Below, one piece after another: positions 26,177-35,234 of a stretch of 64,000 nucleotides of DNA. A program made the position numbers and the translations under genes. The notes beneath the pieces are model-generated. The model was not told where the DNA came from. It saw only the letters and a list, made by a program, of their open reading frames with translations, and did not search any database. Where the stretch lies: contig NZ_LN889815.1 in the NCBI RefSeq assembly GCF_900009145.1, forward strand, positions 171,261 to 235,260. Direction: 5' to 3'. This DNA comes from Planktothrix tepida PCC 9214 (GTDB lineage Bacteria; Cyanobacteriota; Cyanobacteriia; Cyanobacteriales; Microcoleaceae). How positions within the stretch are numbered: position 1 is the stretch's first letter; the number at the start of each line of letters is the position of its first letter.

Positions 26177-26803
26177 ATGAAATCACCCATTGGGTATTAT
26201 CCGACTTCCCCTAAAACCAAGAAAAAACCGAGCTTGCTGGCTAAAATCCCTATTGATGTCTTAATGTCAATTGCATCAATTTTAGCAACGATAGACTTGC
26301 TAATCGATATGAGTTTTACCAGTTTTCTGATATTTGTCTTGAGCATCTTTTGGATAGTTTTTACTCTATGGCATCGGGAAGTTATCCATTTACTGAACAA
26401 GTTTTTGGCTTGGCAAAAACGGCATAAAATCAACCTTTTGCCTTTACTTTGTACAGCAGTTGTCACCTTGTGGTGGCTGGATATTACCACTGTTCCGGCT
26501 CACGCCCAATTCTTCGTTCAAACAGAAGACTGGTTGCGACAAGCATTTCCCTTTGAGGGTGGGGCGGCAGGAGCAAGTGGAGTCGATATTTACACCATTG
26601 TCTTCAATACTTTACGAGCAATTTTCGTCCTTTATTTGGCAATATCCCTAGTGAGAGTGATAGCTGCGGCTCGTAATGATGAAGATTGGCAGTCCTTAGC
26701 AAGAACCCCCCTAATTATTCTAGTGACTGTAACGTTGGGAGATATCCTCGCTTCAGTGATTACTGGGGGTGCTACGGGTGGCACAGGTGGCACAGGTGGT
26801 TAA
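26177..26803 (+). CDS. VirB2/TrbC-like pilin candidate
   Basis: 208 residues. Hydrophobic segments occupy about 27-60 and 82-104, the last ending in VPAHAQFF, which looks like a signal-peptidase site. After it come two more hydrophobic segments (about 137-158 and 172-192) separated by a charged loop, the VirB2 pilin layout, and a Gly/Thr-rich tail. The long leader and the tail are unusual. Position just before VirB3- and VirB4-like genes supports the assignment; sequence alone would not. Confidence 0.6.
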   Translation: MKSPIGYYPTSPKTKKKPSLLAKIPIDVLMSIASILATIDLLIDMSFTSFLIFVLSIFWIVFTLWHREVIHLLNKFLAWQKRHKINLLPLLCTAVVTLWWLDITTVPAHAQFFVQTEDWLRQAFPFEGGAAGASGVDIYTIVFNTLRAIFVLYLAISLVRVIAAARNDEDWQSLARTPLIILVTVTLGDILASVITGGATGGTGGTGG

Positions 26804-26818
26804 TGGGGGAGGTGAAGG

Positions 26819-27166
26819 ATGAAAGAACAACTTCCCAAACAATTTCGCCCCGTTAATCCCACTCTAGGTAAAGCTCCCAAATTAGGGCCATTTCCTGGGA
26901 ATCAAGTATTGCCTTGGGCTGCGATTTGTTTAGTCAGCTATTGGGTTTGTAAAATGCTTCTGGGCTTTTCCTGGTTATGGACTGGAATAATCACAGCATG
27001 GGGAATTTCAACTTGGTGGATATTAACCGGACATTACGCTTGGAAATTTCTATCTAAATTTCTTCGCGTACCCTTTTGGGTAAGAGGTTACGGGCGATAT
27101 CAGCGATTACTCAACAGTTCACTATACCCTCAGTTCAAAACATTTCAACCACAACGGAGAAGGTGA
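26819..27166 (+). CDS. VirB3/TrbD-like membrane protein
   Basis: 115 residues with two hydrophobic segments (about 30-48 and 52-70) and a basic C-terminus. Small two-helix proteins next to the VirB4 ATPase are VirB3-like in type IV secretion systems. Its TGA overlaps the GTG start of the VirB4-like gene (GTGA), so translation is coupled. Confidence 0.6.
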   Translation: MKEQLPKQFRPVNPTLGKAPKLGPFPGNQVLPWAAICLVSYWVCKMLLGFSWLWTGIITAWGISTWWILTGHYAWKFLSKFLRVPFWVRGYGRYQRLLNSSLYPQFKTFQPQRRR

Positions 27167-29940
27167 AAACTGTGTTTAAGAAGAAAAGAAAAACGGCACA
27201 GCCAAAGTTTAAAGCGTTCAAACCTAAAATTGGTAAGAAATCAATTAGTAATGGAGAAACAAAAGTCCGAGCCACTCCGCTTGAAGATGAATTTCAATTA
27301 GCATCAATGGTTCGGATTGAACTCAGGGGAAAACGCATTGGGGCTTATCTGCTGCGAAAAGGCGAAAATGGTTTCATGCTTCAATTTGGTTTTGACTGTC
27401 GGGGAATTCACACCCTTTTAAGAGCCGAACAAGTTGACCCAATTTTTGATGCCCTTGAAGCTAGTTTGAAAGACTTACCTAGTGGGGAACGTTTAACCCT
27501 GCATTTGGGGTCTTTTACCTGTGATAAAGTTCGACAAAATCAACTTCAAAATTTGTATTATCGCGCGCCTAATCCTGAATTGCAATATTTAATAATGGGT
27601 GAGCGAGTGCGGGTACAGCAATTAACAGATTCGGGAGTTCGTAAACCCAAATTCTTACGATTGTATGGAACCTATACGGTTGAACCAGATACGGAAGGAA
27701 CAACCGATTTAATTGAAAAAGTGTTAGCCAAAATTGAGCGAGGATGGAAGAAGTTTACAGGAGAATTTCAGCAACTTGAATATATTCGGCTATCCAAGCT
27801 GATTTATTCATCTTTTCTGGAAGGATATCAGCTTTGGGAACAACTTTTAGCCAACAAAATGGGATTGGATATCCGACCTTTTACTGAAGAAGAATTATGG
27901 CTGCATTTGTGGCAACGATTCAACAATTCTTCCCCCATTCCCATCCCGCAGCTATTAGTCCTTGACGAAAATGGACTGCGTGAAGATGTATTTTCTCCTG
28001 TTCACCCTGTGACCTTGTTAATGGAGTCGCATAAAAGTGTGCCTGTTGCAGACCGTCGTTGGGTCAATGTTAAAGATAAATACATTGGGGTGCTGACTTT
28101 TGCCGATAAACCGGGGGGTTGGGTCAGTAAGGAATCTCAACTGAGATATTTCTGGGATCAGGTCATGCGTCGGGAGGATGTCTACGACACCGAAATCTAC
28201 TGTCAGATGATGCGGGCTAACGATGCCTTGGTGAAAACCAATATGCAACGCATCACAAAACAGTCCAACGTATCAGCACAATTGGCTAAAGAACACAACT
28301 CCGTTGATGTGGCTTCTTTACTCAAAATTGAAGATGCGGTTGCAGCCCAAGCTGAACTTTATCGAGGGGCGATAACCATTCATACCGCCGCCGTATTTTT
28401 AGTGTATCGAGACAGCCGTAGCCAACTTGACTCGGCTTGTAGCACTCTTTCCTCCTTGTTTCTCCGTCCAGCTTGGGTATTACGGGAAACGGAATATCCT
28501 TGGAAAATTTGGTTGCAAACCTTTCCGATCTGTTGGGACAGATTGTTAACCACTCCGTTTAATCGACGCCTACCTTATTTGAGTAGTGAAGCCCTCGGTT
28601 TTATGCCTTTAGTAAAAACTCGTTCTGGAGATGATTATGGCTTTGAATTAATGGCTGAAGAAGGTGGCACACCCGTCTTTCTCAATCTGTTTACTCAGCA
28701 TAAAAATGTGGGATTATTAGGGACAACCCGGTGTGGAAAATCCCTCTTAGCCGCAGGTCTTTTGACTCACGCTTTAGCGGAAGGAATGCCTGTTGTGGCG
28801 ATGGATTATCCAAAACCCGATGGCAGTAGTACCTTCACAGATTACACCCATTTTATGGGTTCAGACGGGGCTTATTTTGATATTGGTAAAGAATGTTCTA
28901 ACCTGTTTGAACTTCCTGATCTGAGTACCCTTGAACCTAAACTTCAACAAGAACGATTTGAGGACTACAAAGAATTTCTAGCTTCTGCATTGATGGCAAT
29001 GGTATTAGGAACTTCCCGAAATCAAGGCAGTAGTATTAACCCAGCTTTGGCTGATACGATTCGCTCAATTTTAGCACTGGCTCTGGAGGAATTTTTTGGA
29101 GATTGGCAAATTCGCGATCGCTATGCTCAAGCGTTCGTTAATGGCTTAGGTTCTCCAGAATGGACTGCAACTCCCACATTGGCAGATTTCTTGAGTTACT
29201 GTTCCTCAGAACGGCTACAGCTTGATTTAATCGGAGGTGATATTGAAACCGCACTTCCCTTAATTAAACTACGGTTACGGTTTTGGTTATCATCACGAGT
29301 GGGTAAAGCAATTTCTTCTCCATCAACATTCCGTAGCGATGCTAAATTATTAGTTTTTGCACTCCGAAATCTCTCTAATGATGAAGATGCGGCAATTCTT
29401 TCCCTATCCGCTTATTCAGCGGCTTTAAGAAGAGCTTTAGCAGCACAAAGCAGTGTCTTTTTCATTGATGAATCCCCGATTTTATTTGAATATAATTCCA
29501 TTGCAGCTTTAGTGGGGAGACTCTGTGCAAATGGAGCTAAAGCCGGAATTCGAGTGATTTTATCGGCTCAAGATCCTGACACCATCACCAAGTCACCAAG
29601 TGGGGCTAAGATTTTTCAAAATTTGACGACTCGCTTAATTGGTCGCATTCAACCGACGGCCGTTGACAGCTTTGTGGAGATTCTTAAATATCCTCCAGAA
29701 ATTATTAGTCGCAACTGTACCGAGAGCTTCTTTCCCAAAAAAGCGGGGATGTATTCTCAATGGTTGTTGGATGATCACGGAATTTACACAAGCTGTCGCT
29801 ATTACCCTGCCCTTCAGCTTTTAGGTGTTGTTGCTAATAATCCCGATGAACAAGCAGCACGCACCCAAGTTATGGCAACTCACCCTGACAAATTTAAAGC
29901 TCTCACAGATTATGCCAACCAACTGGCTGCCAAACATTAA
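27163..29940 (+). CDS. virB4: VirB4/TraC-type conjugation ATPase
   Basis: 925 residues from GTG 27163, which overlaps the previous stop; GTG 27172, better spaced from GGAGAAGG, is an alternative, and an upstream open stretch lies inside the previous gene. Walker A GTTRCGKS (520-527) and Walker B SVFFIDE (Asp769, Glu770) are intact. A long N-terminal domain precedes them, as in VirB4/TraC. It powers pilus assembly and substrate transfer at the inner membrane. Basic N-terminus (KKKRKTAQPKFKAFKPK). Confidence 0.88.
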   Translation: MKTVFKKKRKTAQPKFKAFKPKIGKKSISNGETKVRATPLEDEFQLASMVRIELRGKRIGAYLLRKGENGFMLQFGFDCRGIHTLLRAEQVDPIFDALEASLKDLPSGERLTLHLGSFTCDKVRQNQLQNLYYRAPNPELQYLIMGERVRVQQLTDSGVRKPKFLRLYGTYTVEPDTEGTTDLIEKVLAKIERGWKKFTGEFQQLEYIRLSKLIYSSFLEGYQLWEQLLANKMGLDIRPFTEEELWLHLWQRFNNSSPIPIPQLLVLDENGLREDVFSPVHPVTLLMESHKSVPVADRRWVNVKDKYIGVLTFADKPGGWVSKESQLRYFWDQVMRREDVYDTEIYCQMMRANDALVKTNMQRITKQSNVSAQLAKEHNSVDVASLLKIEDAVAAQAELYRGAITIHTAAVFLVYRDSRSQLDSACSTLSSLFLRPAWVLRETEYPWKIWLQTFPICWDRLLTTPFNRRLPYLSSEALGFMPLVKTRSGDDYGFELMAEEGGTPVFLNLFTQHKNVGLLGTTRCGKSLLAAGLLTHALAEGMPVVAMDYPKPDGSSTFTDYTHFMGSDGAYFDIGKECSNLFELPDLSTLEPKLQQERFEDYKEFLASALMAMVLGTSRNQGSSINPALADTIRSILALALEEFFGDWQIRDRYAQAFVNGLGSPEWTATPTLADFLSYCSSERLQLDLIGGDIETALPLIKLRLRFWLSSRVGKAISSPSTFRSDAKLLVFALRNLSNDEDAAILSLSAYSAALRRALAAQSSVFFIDESPILFEYNSIAALVGRLCANGAKAGIRVILSAQDPDTITKSPSGAKIFQNLTTRLIGRIQPTAVDSFVEILKYPPEIISRNCTESFFPKKAGMYSQWLLDDHGIYTSCRYYPALQLLGVVANNPDEQAARTQVMATHPDKFKALTDYANQLAAKH

Positions 29941-29963
29941 TTCTCTCAATTTAGGAGATTTTT

Positions 29964-30698
29964 ATGCTCAAGTTTCAACCCAAAAAACGACTGATTGTCG
30001 CTATTTTAACCAGCAGTTTCTTATGGAATTTGTCTTCCCAATCCGTGCAAGCAGCACCGCTAGATTTTTTGGGAAATAACCCTTTATCGGATTTTTTAGC
30101 ACAAATTCAACAGTTTATTGATCATGCAGAACAGTACATCGATCAAGTAATCAGTGAAAAAATTCAACCTTTGGAAGATATGATTCAGGCAGATTTACAA
30201 TCGGTTTTTAAAGAAGCAAAAGGGGCATTAGGGTTGCCCGATCCAATCGCCGCCCGTCAAGAAATTGAAGGCACTTTATCTGAAACCGATATTGCAGTTA
30301 ATCCCTTAGAAAAAGCAACGAATGAAGCTGATCGCCAAATTACCAGAGCTTCTGCTGCTGCTGTGTTGGGAACGGAAGGACAGCAACAAACCGCAGAAGA
30401 ACTTGCCATTACCCAGGATTCTGTAGATGCAGTGCAGCAGCAAGCATCCCAAGCGGCTTCTGAAGTGGTGACTCAAAATGTTATGAAGCAAATTGCTCAA
30501 CAAAATGTTCAAATGTCTTCCCTCTTGGGAAGTCTACGCAAAGATTCCTTACAAACCGCACAACGTCAAGAACTAACTAACCTCAACCTCACGAATATTT
30601 CTCGTACTTTAGATGGTCAAAATCAAGTGCGGCAATCTGAAGTTGTGGGGGCGGGAATGGAATCTTACAGAATTTCTGCGGGAGCCATTTTGTTTTAA
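29964..30698 (+). CDS. Secreted helical protein, VirB5/TrbJ-like
   Basis: 244 residues. A signal peptide with basic start, hydrophobic core (IVAILTSSFLWNL) and VQAAP cleavage site at about 29-33. The mature protein is helical and Gln/Ala-rich (DSVDAVQQQASQAASEVVTQN), like VirB5/TrbJ minor pilins. The gene order between VirB4- and VirB6-like genes supports this. AGGAG precedes the ATG. Confidence 0.6.
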   Translation: MLKFQPKKRLIVAILTSSFLWNLSSQSVQAAPLDFLGNNPLSDFLAQIQQFIDHAEQYIDQVISEKIQPLEDMIQADLQSVFKEAKGALGLPDPIAARQEIEGTLSETDIAVNPLEKATNEADRQITRASAAAVLGTEGQQQTAEELAITQDSVDAVQQQASQAASEVVTQNVMKQIAQQNVQMSSLLGSLRKDSLQTAQRQELTNLNLTNISRTLDGQNQVRQSEVVGAGMESYRISAGAILF

Positions 30699-30725
30699 AT
30701 CTGTACTCAATTAAATTCGCTACCT

Positions 30726-31760
30726 ATGTTGTCATCTATTCCCTTAATTGCCCAAGCTTTTGCAGATTTTTCAACGGAAGCGAACCGCATTGCTTCTGAT
30801 AGTGCTGCGGGTTCCCAAGCTGTCATTGAGCAGATTAATGCGCTTTGGGATGACGTACTAGGTGGCGGTTTATATGCAGCTTTAGCTCAAGTTGGATCTG
30901 CCTTTGCTGTGGGCACTTTGTTGATTTTTTTGGTGCAATGGTTTAAAGCTTTGGTTGAGCATGAATATCCGGCTGCTTTTTCTGAAATGATTTGGCCGAT
31001 TTTGATCATCTTTCTACTACATAATAACGGTGCAGTTTTAGCAACAGCTACCCAAGGTTTACGGCAAGTCATTAATTCAGTTAATCAACGGGTTTTAACA
31101 TCTACTGCTGGCAGTATACAACTTCAAGAAGCTTATCAAGAAGCTCAACTGAGAGGGGGTCAAGCCGATTTAATTGCCGCTTTGTTGTCTCAATGCCAAT
31201 CGTTAACTGATGCCCAGCAACAAGCTCAATGTTTTGAGGATGCCAACCGAAAAGCACAAGAGATTTTGAGCAATACTCCTCCCTCTCAACAAGGCGGTTT
31301 TTTTGATTCTTTCAATCCTGTTACTGCTGCTGTTCAAGGTGTGGCATCAATGTTTCGGCTATCGGTTCGGGGTTGGTTAATTGCTTTTAGTATTGCCTTT
31401 CAATGGATGATTGAAATTTCTATGCTCCTAACAGGATTACTAGGCCCCTTAGCGGTGGGTGGATCACTGCTTCCAGTGGGACAAAAAGCAATTTTTGCTT
31501 GGCTGACTGCTTTCTTTTCTGTTGGCATGGTAAAGCTTTCATTCAATATTATTGCTGGATTAGTTGCCACCCTGGTTGTTAATGGGAGTGACTCTGACCC
31601 CATGATTTTTGCCTTTGCTGTTGGGCTTCTTGCTCCCCTTTTATCCGTGGCGATCGCAGCAGGAGGAGGCATGGCAGTGTTTAACAGTTTAGCAACGGTT
31701 TCGACACTCGGCTTAAGCACAGTTTTTAAAGTTTGGCAAGGAAAACTAAAAGGATTTTAA
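30726..31760 (+). CDS. VirB6/TrbL-like polytopic membrane protein
   Basis: 344 residues with five or so hydrophobic segments (about 55-75, 85-102, 215-245, 255-280 and 288-325) and a long polar loop between about 110 and 195. This is the VirB6/TrbL layout, an inner-membrane channel component of type IV secretion. The glycine-rich LLTGLLGPLAVGGSLLPVG segment is typical. Confidence 0.72.
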   Translation: MLSSIPLIAQAFADFSTEANRIASDSAAGSQAVIEQINALWDDVLGGGLYAALAQVGSAFAVGTLLIFLVQWFKALVEHEYPAAFSEMIWPILIIFLLHNNGAVLATATQGLRQVINSVNQRVLTSTAGSIQLQEAYQEAQLRGGQADLIAALLSQCQSLTDAQQQAQCFEDANRKAQEILSNTPPSQQGGFFDSFNPVTAAVQGVASMFRLSVRGWLIAFSIAFQWMIEISMLLTGLLGPLAVGGSLLPVGQKAIFAWLTAFFSVGMVKLSFNIIAGLVATLVVNGSDSDPMIFAFAVGLLAPLLSVAIAAGGGMAVFNSLATVSTLGLSTVFKVWQGKLKGF

Positions 31761-31809
31761 AGTGGCAGTTATCTCCTAATAACTTCAATGAATTGAGGAG
31801 CCATCTATC

Positions 31810-32601
31810 GTGACTTTAATGCCAGAAAACTTTGATTATTCCCATGAAGAATCGGCTGAAGATAAACGGTTACGGTTTTTAGAGCGACAAGCACAACCTT
31901 CTAAGAAAGATGTCTTCGCGTTGTTTACTGTTGCTACTTTTGCGTTACTGTTAATCAATCTGTTTGGATTATTTCTGCTCTATGGGAATTACTCGAATTT
32001 GGTTCGTAAGAAAACGCCAACTTTAGTGCAATTAGAAACAGGTAAATCGATTACTGTAGCTCCTCTTGGCAGTGATGAACGAACCCCTAAAGTAGTGCAG
32101 AAATTTGTGGTTGATACCCTAACCCTCCTGATGAATTGGTCAGGAACTTTACCTGCCACAACAGTAGAAGAAGCAGCTAATCCCAAACCTGATCCTGGAG
32201 TAAAAGCGGGTCGAAGTAAAGTTTCTAACTCAGCATGGCAAGCCAGTTTTGCCTTAAGTGAAGATTTCCGCAAAGAGTTCTTAACTACTTTAGCAACGTT
32301 GACTCCTACGGGTGTTTTTAATGGCAATACTCAAGTCACCTTAGTGCCTTTAACTGTTCAACCACCACAACAAATTGCTGAGGGGAAGTGGAAAGTTAAA
32401 TTGGTAGCTAATCTCATTGTCTTTGACCGTCGTGATAACTTAGGCAGCGTTATTCCGTTTAATAAAGAAGTGTTTGTCCAAGCTGTTGAAGCTCCTAATC
32501 CCCCCACTGAAACCACAGGAATTACTACTGTTATCTATGCTGTGCGAGCTAGTGGATTAGAAATTACAGCAATTCGAGATCTTGAACAGGAGGATTTGTA
32601 A
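31810..32601 (+). CDS. VirB8/TrbF-like protein
   Basis: 263 residues. A short charged cytoplasmic N-terminus, one membrane helix (about 36-58), then a periplasmic domain (SVIPFNKEVFVQAVEAPNPP and others), the VirB8/TrbF layout. GTG 31810 behind GAGGAG is preferred; an ATG nine bases later is possible. VirB8 is an assembly scaffold linking inner and outer parts of the secretion system. Confidence 0.68.
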   Translation: MTLMPENFDYSHEESAEDKRLRFLERQAQPSKKDVFALFTVATFALLLINLFGLFLLYGNYSNLVRKKTPTLVQLETGKSITVAPLGSDERTPKVVQKFVVDTLTLLMNWSGTLPATTVEEAANPKPDPGVKAGRSKVSNSAWQASFALSEDFRKEFLTTLATLTPTGVFNGNTQVTLVPLTVQPPQQIAEGKWKVKLVANLIVFDRRDNLGSVIPFNKEVFVQAVEAPNPPTETTGITTVIYAVRASGLEITAIRDLEQEDL

Positions 32602-32603
32602 TC

Positions 32604-34406
32604 ATGTCTAACTTTAAAACCACTGAATTTTCTCAGGGAAATTCTACAAATTCTAGCCAAAAAACGGCTCCAGATAGCCCATCTATTGACGATAATATTC
32701 CGTTTACACAGTGGAATGAAGCGAGAATGGCTGAACTTTTAGGATTACGGAACTCAACTGCAAATGATTCGGCAAATCTCTCTGGGGAAAATCAGGTTTT
32801 AGAAGCTGAAGAAGGTAATGTAATTTCTCAATCCGAACTCTTTCAATCAGAAGTTGAATCTGATCCGCTTCGAGCTAAAACTGAACCTAGTTTTTCAAGT
32901 CATCCCCTCGCCAAATTTGGTTTAGTTGGGTTAGGGACATTTGCAATTTTCTTTGTTGGAGGACTGTTTTTACATAACATTATGAGTACCAATCTTACTC
33001 CTTTGTCCCAAGCCAAGCAATCACCGGAACCTCCTCATCCCCTGACAAAACCTGATGAAGAAGCAACAGAAACAGCCAAACTTAAAACTGAGTTAGCTTT
33101 ATCGGCTCAAGCTGAACAATTAGCGGCTTTAAATCGTTCAAAAAGTCCGAAAAATCAAAAATTAGAGCCACCTAAATCCCCGTCTAAACAGGCAACTCAA
33201 TCGGTGCCAATCTCACCGCCAACATCAAGCCATCGCCCTGTATCAACTTTATCGCCTCGTCCTACATCTCCTGAAACTCGGTACATCACTCGTCCTATTC
33301 CTGTTCCAGCCCCAAGTCCTTCAGCACCATCACCAGTGTCTCCAACTCCTCAACGGGAAACTCCCCAATTGGAAGAAGCAAATATCGCTCCACCGATTGA
33401 TCCGATGGAGCAATGGATGGCTTTAAAACAATTGGGAAGTTATGGGGAAATTGCACCTGAGCAAACTGAAATTGCACAGGTAGCAAGGGATGAAAATCAA
33501 CCGCTTATTACAACGGGTTCTAACTCGGAGCAATGGGGAATGATCCCATCTCAATATTCCCATTTATCAACGGTACCTAAAGCAGTTCCAGTTAAGCGGG
33601 AAAGTTCTGATTATCTGACAATAGAAAAGGGAAAAAATTCTATTTCTAAACCAGAAATTCAGGAGGATTTTTTACAGGAAGAACAAAACATTATTGCTGG
33701 GGTGTCTATTATAGAATCGAGAAATTTTCAAGTTGGACAGCAAGCCGAAGGAACTCTGATTACCCCAGTAATTTCTATGACAAATTCGAGGAATAACTCG
33801 GCAAATCGCTCTCAAAAATCTAATCCGTCATCTCTTTCTAATTCCGATGCAGAACGCTTTCTTGTTCGTCTCAATCAATCTTTAGTCGATGCTTCTGGAG
33901 TCATGTTACTACCACCTGAAACTTTAGTCGTTTTTGAAGTGAACTCTGTTCATCAAAGTGGGATGGTGGACTGCAATGCTGTTGCTCTGATTCTTGATGG
34001 TAATGAGTATCTTTTGCCTGCTGATGCCATTAGTATTCGAGGCATCGAAGGCAATCCTTTAATGGCTCAAAAGTATGACAGCCAAGGTTCAGAAATTGCT
34101 AAAAGGGATGCAAGTACAGTTCTACTGGGTTCTTTAGCCAATGTGGGAAGGGTTTTAAACCAACCCCGTCGTCAAGAAATTAATAATTTGAATTCCATTT
34201 TAGGTTCTCAACAGTCTACTCGGATTGAACAAGGTGATCCTAATCTTTTAGGTGCAGTTTTAGAAGGAGGATTAACACCCCTATTACAACAAATTCAACA
34301 GCGAAATCGACAAGCGATCGCAGAAATTCAATCTCGTCCGCCACTTTGGTATATCAAACCGAATCAGAAAGTCAGTATTTTTATCAATCGTTCTTTTGAT
34401 CTTTAA
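32604..34406 (+). CDS. VirB10/TrbI-like protein
   Basis: 600 residues. Acidic N-terminus, one membrane helix at about 104-124 (GLVGLGTFAIFFVGGLFLH), a long Pro/Ser-rich periplasmic linker (about 130-260), and a C-terminal domain with ETLVVFEVNSVHQSG, DGNEYLLPADAISIRGIEGN and PNQKVSIFINRSFDL, which match the TrbI/VirB10 fold. VirB10 spans both membranes and senses ATP use. The start lies 2 bp after the VirB8-like stop. The linker is long compared with most VirB10 proteins. Confidence 0.78.
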   Translation: MSNFKTTEFSQGNSTNSSQKTAPDSPSIDDNIPFTQWNEARMAELLGLRNSTANDSANLSGENQVLEAEEGNVISQSELFQSEVESDPLRAKTEPSFSSHPLAKFGLVGLGTFAIFFVGGLFLHNIMSTNLTPLSQAKQSPEPPHPLTKPDEEATETAKLKTELALSAQAEQLAALNRSKSPKNQKLEPPKSPSKQATQSVPISPPTSSHRPVSTLSPRPTSPETRYITRPIPVPAPSPSAPSPVSPTPQRETPQLEEANIAPPIDPMEQWMALKQLGSYGEIAPEQTEIAQVARDENQPLITTGSNSEQWGMIPSQYSHLSTVPKAVPVKRESSDYLTIEKGKNSISKPEIQEDFLQEEQNIIAGVSIIESRNFQVGQQAEGTLITPVISMTNSRNNSANRSQKSNPSSLSNSDAERFLVRLNQSLVDASGVMLLPPETLVVFEVNSVHQSGMVDCNAVALILDGNEYLLPADAISIRGIEGNPLMAQKYDSQGSEIAKRDASTVLLGSLANVGRVLNQPRRQEINNLNSILGSQQSTRIEQGDPNLLGAVLEGGLTPLLQQIQQRNRQAIAEIQSRPPLWYIKPNQKVSIFINRSFDL

Positions 34407-34418
34407 TGAGGCTCAAAA

Positions 34419-35234
34419 ATGAATAGAATTTTGCAACATTTTTTAGGGAGTATAGTGGTAGGTGGAATTAGCTTTTTTTCTCTTATTACACCTGCTTATT
34501 CAGCAGTACAACGTATCTCTTGGGAAACAGCCACAGGAAATTCAGGGACACCCGTTACTTTAGAAATTACACCAGGCTATGGTTTAAATATTAGTTTTAT
34601 TCCTCTGGGTGAAACCATTGAAAAAGTGTGGTTAGATGACCCCTCTTGGCTGACCGTTGATGCTGATGGTTGCTTACAAGGACTGAGCAGAAATTGTAAT
34701 ACGACAGGGGCAACTGTTCTGCACTTACGACGCATTCAAGAGCTTGATTTTCCTGGGTTAGCACAATCTCCTAATCAATCTACACTCTTAACAGTTATCA
34801 CTCGGAATTCTGAATCTCGGCGGGTTTATGTCTTCCGAATTCAATTAGCTTCAACTTCAGAAACTACCCCCCAATATCACACCTTAGAAGTCGTTAATAC
34901 TCGCTCCTCTCCGCCTTCTTCGATTCCCTCTGCTAGTGCAACAGCTTCTGAACAACAATTTAGCTTCCGTTTCAATGAAAGTGGACAAGTTGACTCCACA
35001 ATCCTTGAACGTATTGAGCGGGGTGTACAGGTATCTCTAAAACATCAATGGATGCAGCGTAACTCTCCTATCGCGGACAGAATTGCCTATTTTATTAAGC
35101 AAGTTAAACGGGGAATTTCTTTGAAACAAGCCCAAGTTAATGCTCAAATTTCTGTTGCTTTAATTAACCGCTTATATGAGTTAGGAAGTTCTGTTGATTC
35201 AACAGTGTCTACTGAGGAGGTGAGATTGTTTTGA
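34419..35234 (+). CDS. VirB9/TrbG-like periplasmic protein
   Basis: 271 residues. A signal peptide ends near TPAYSAVQ (about residue 29). The domain that follows (GYGLNISFIPLGETIEKVWLDD, TTGATVLHLRRI, STLLTVITRNSESRRVYVFRI) has the VirB9/TrbG N-terminal beta pattern. The C-terminal ~90 residues are helical and different. It would form the outer-membrane core with VirB10. Gene order here is 8-10-9 rather than 8-9-10. Confidence 0.65.
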   Translation: MNRILQHFLGSIVVGGISFFSLITPAYSAVQRISWETATGNSGTPVTLEITPGYGLNISFIPLGETIEKVWLDDPSWLTVDADGCLQGLSRNCNTTGATVLHLRRIQELDFPGLAQSPNQSTLLTVITRNSESRRVYVFRIQLASTSETTPQYHTLEVVNTRSSPPSSIPSASATASEQQFSFRFNESGQVDSTILERIERGVQVSLKHQWMQRNSPIADRIAYFIKQVKRGISLKQAQVNAQISVALINRLYELGSSVDSTVSTEEVRLF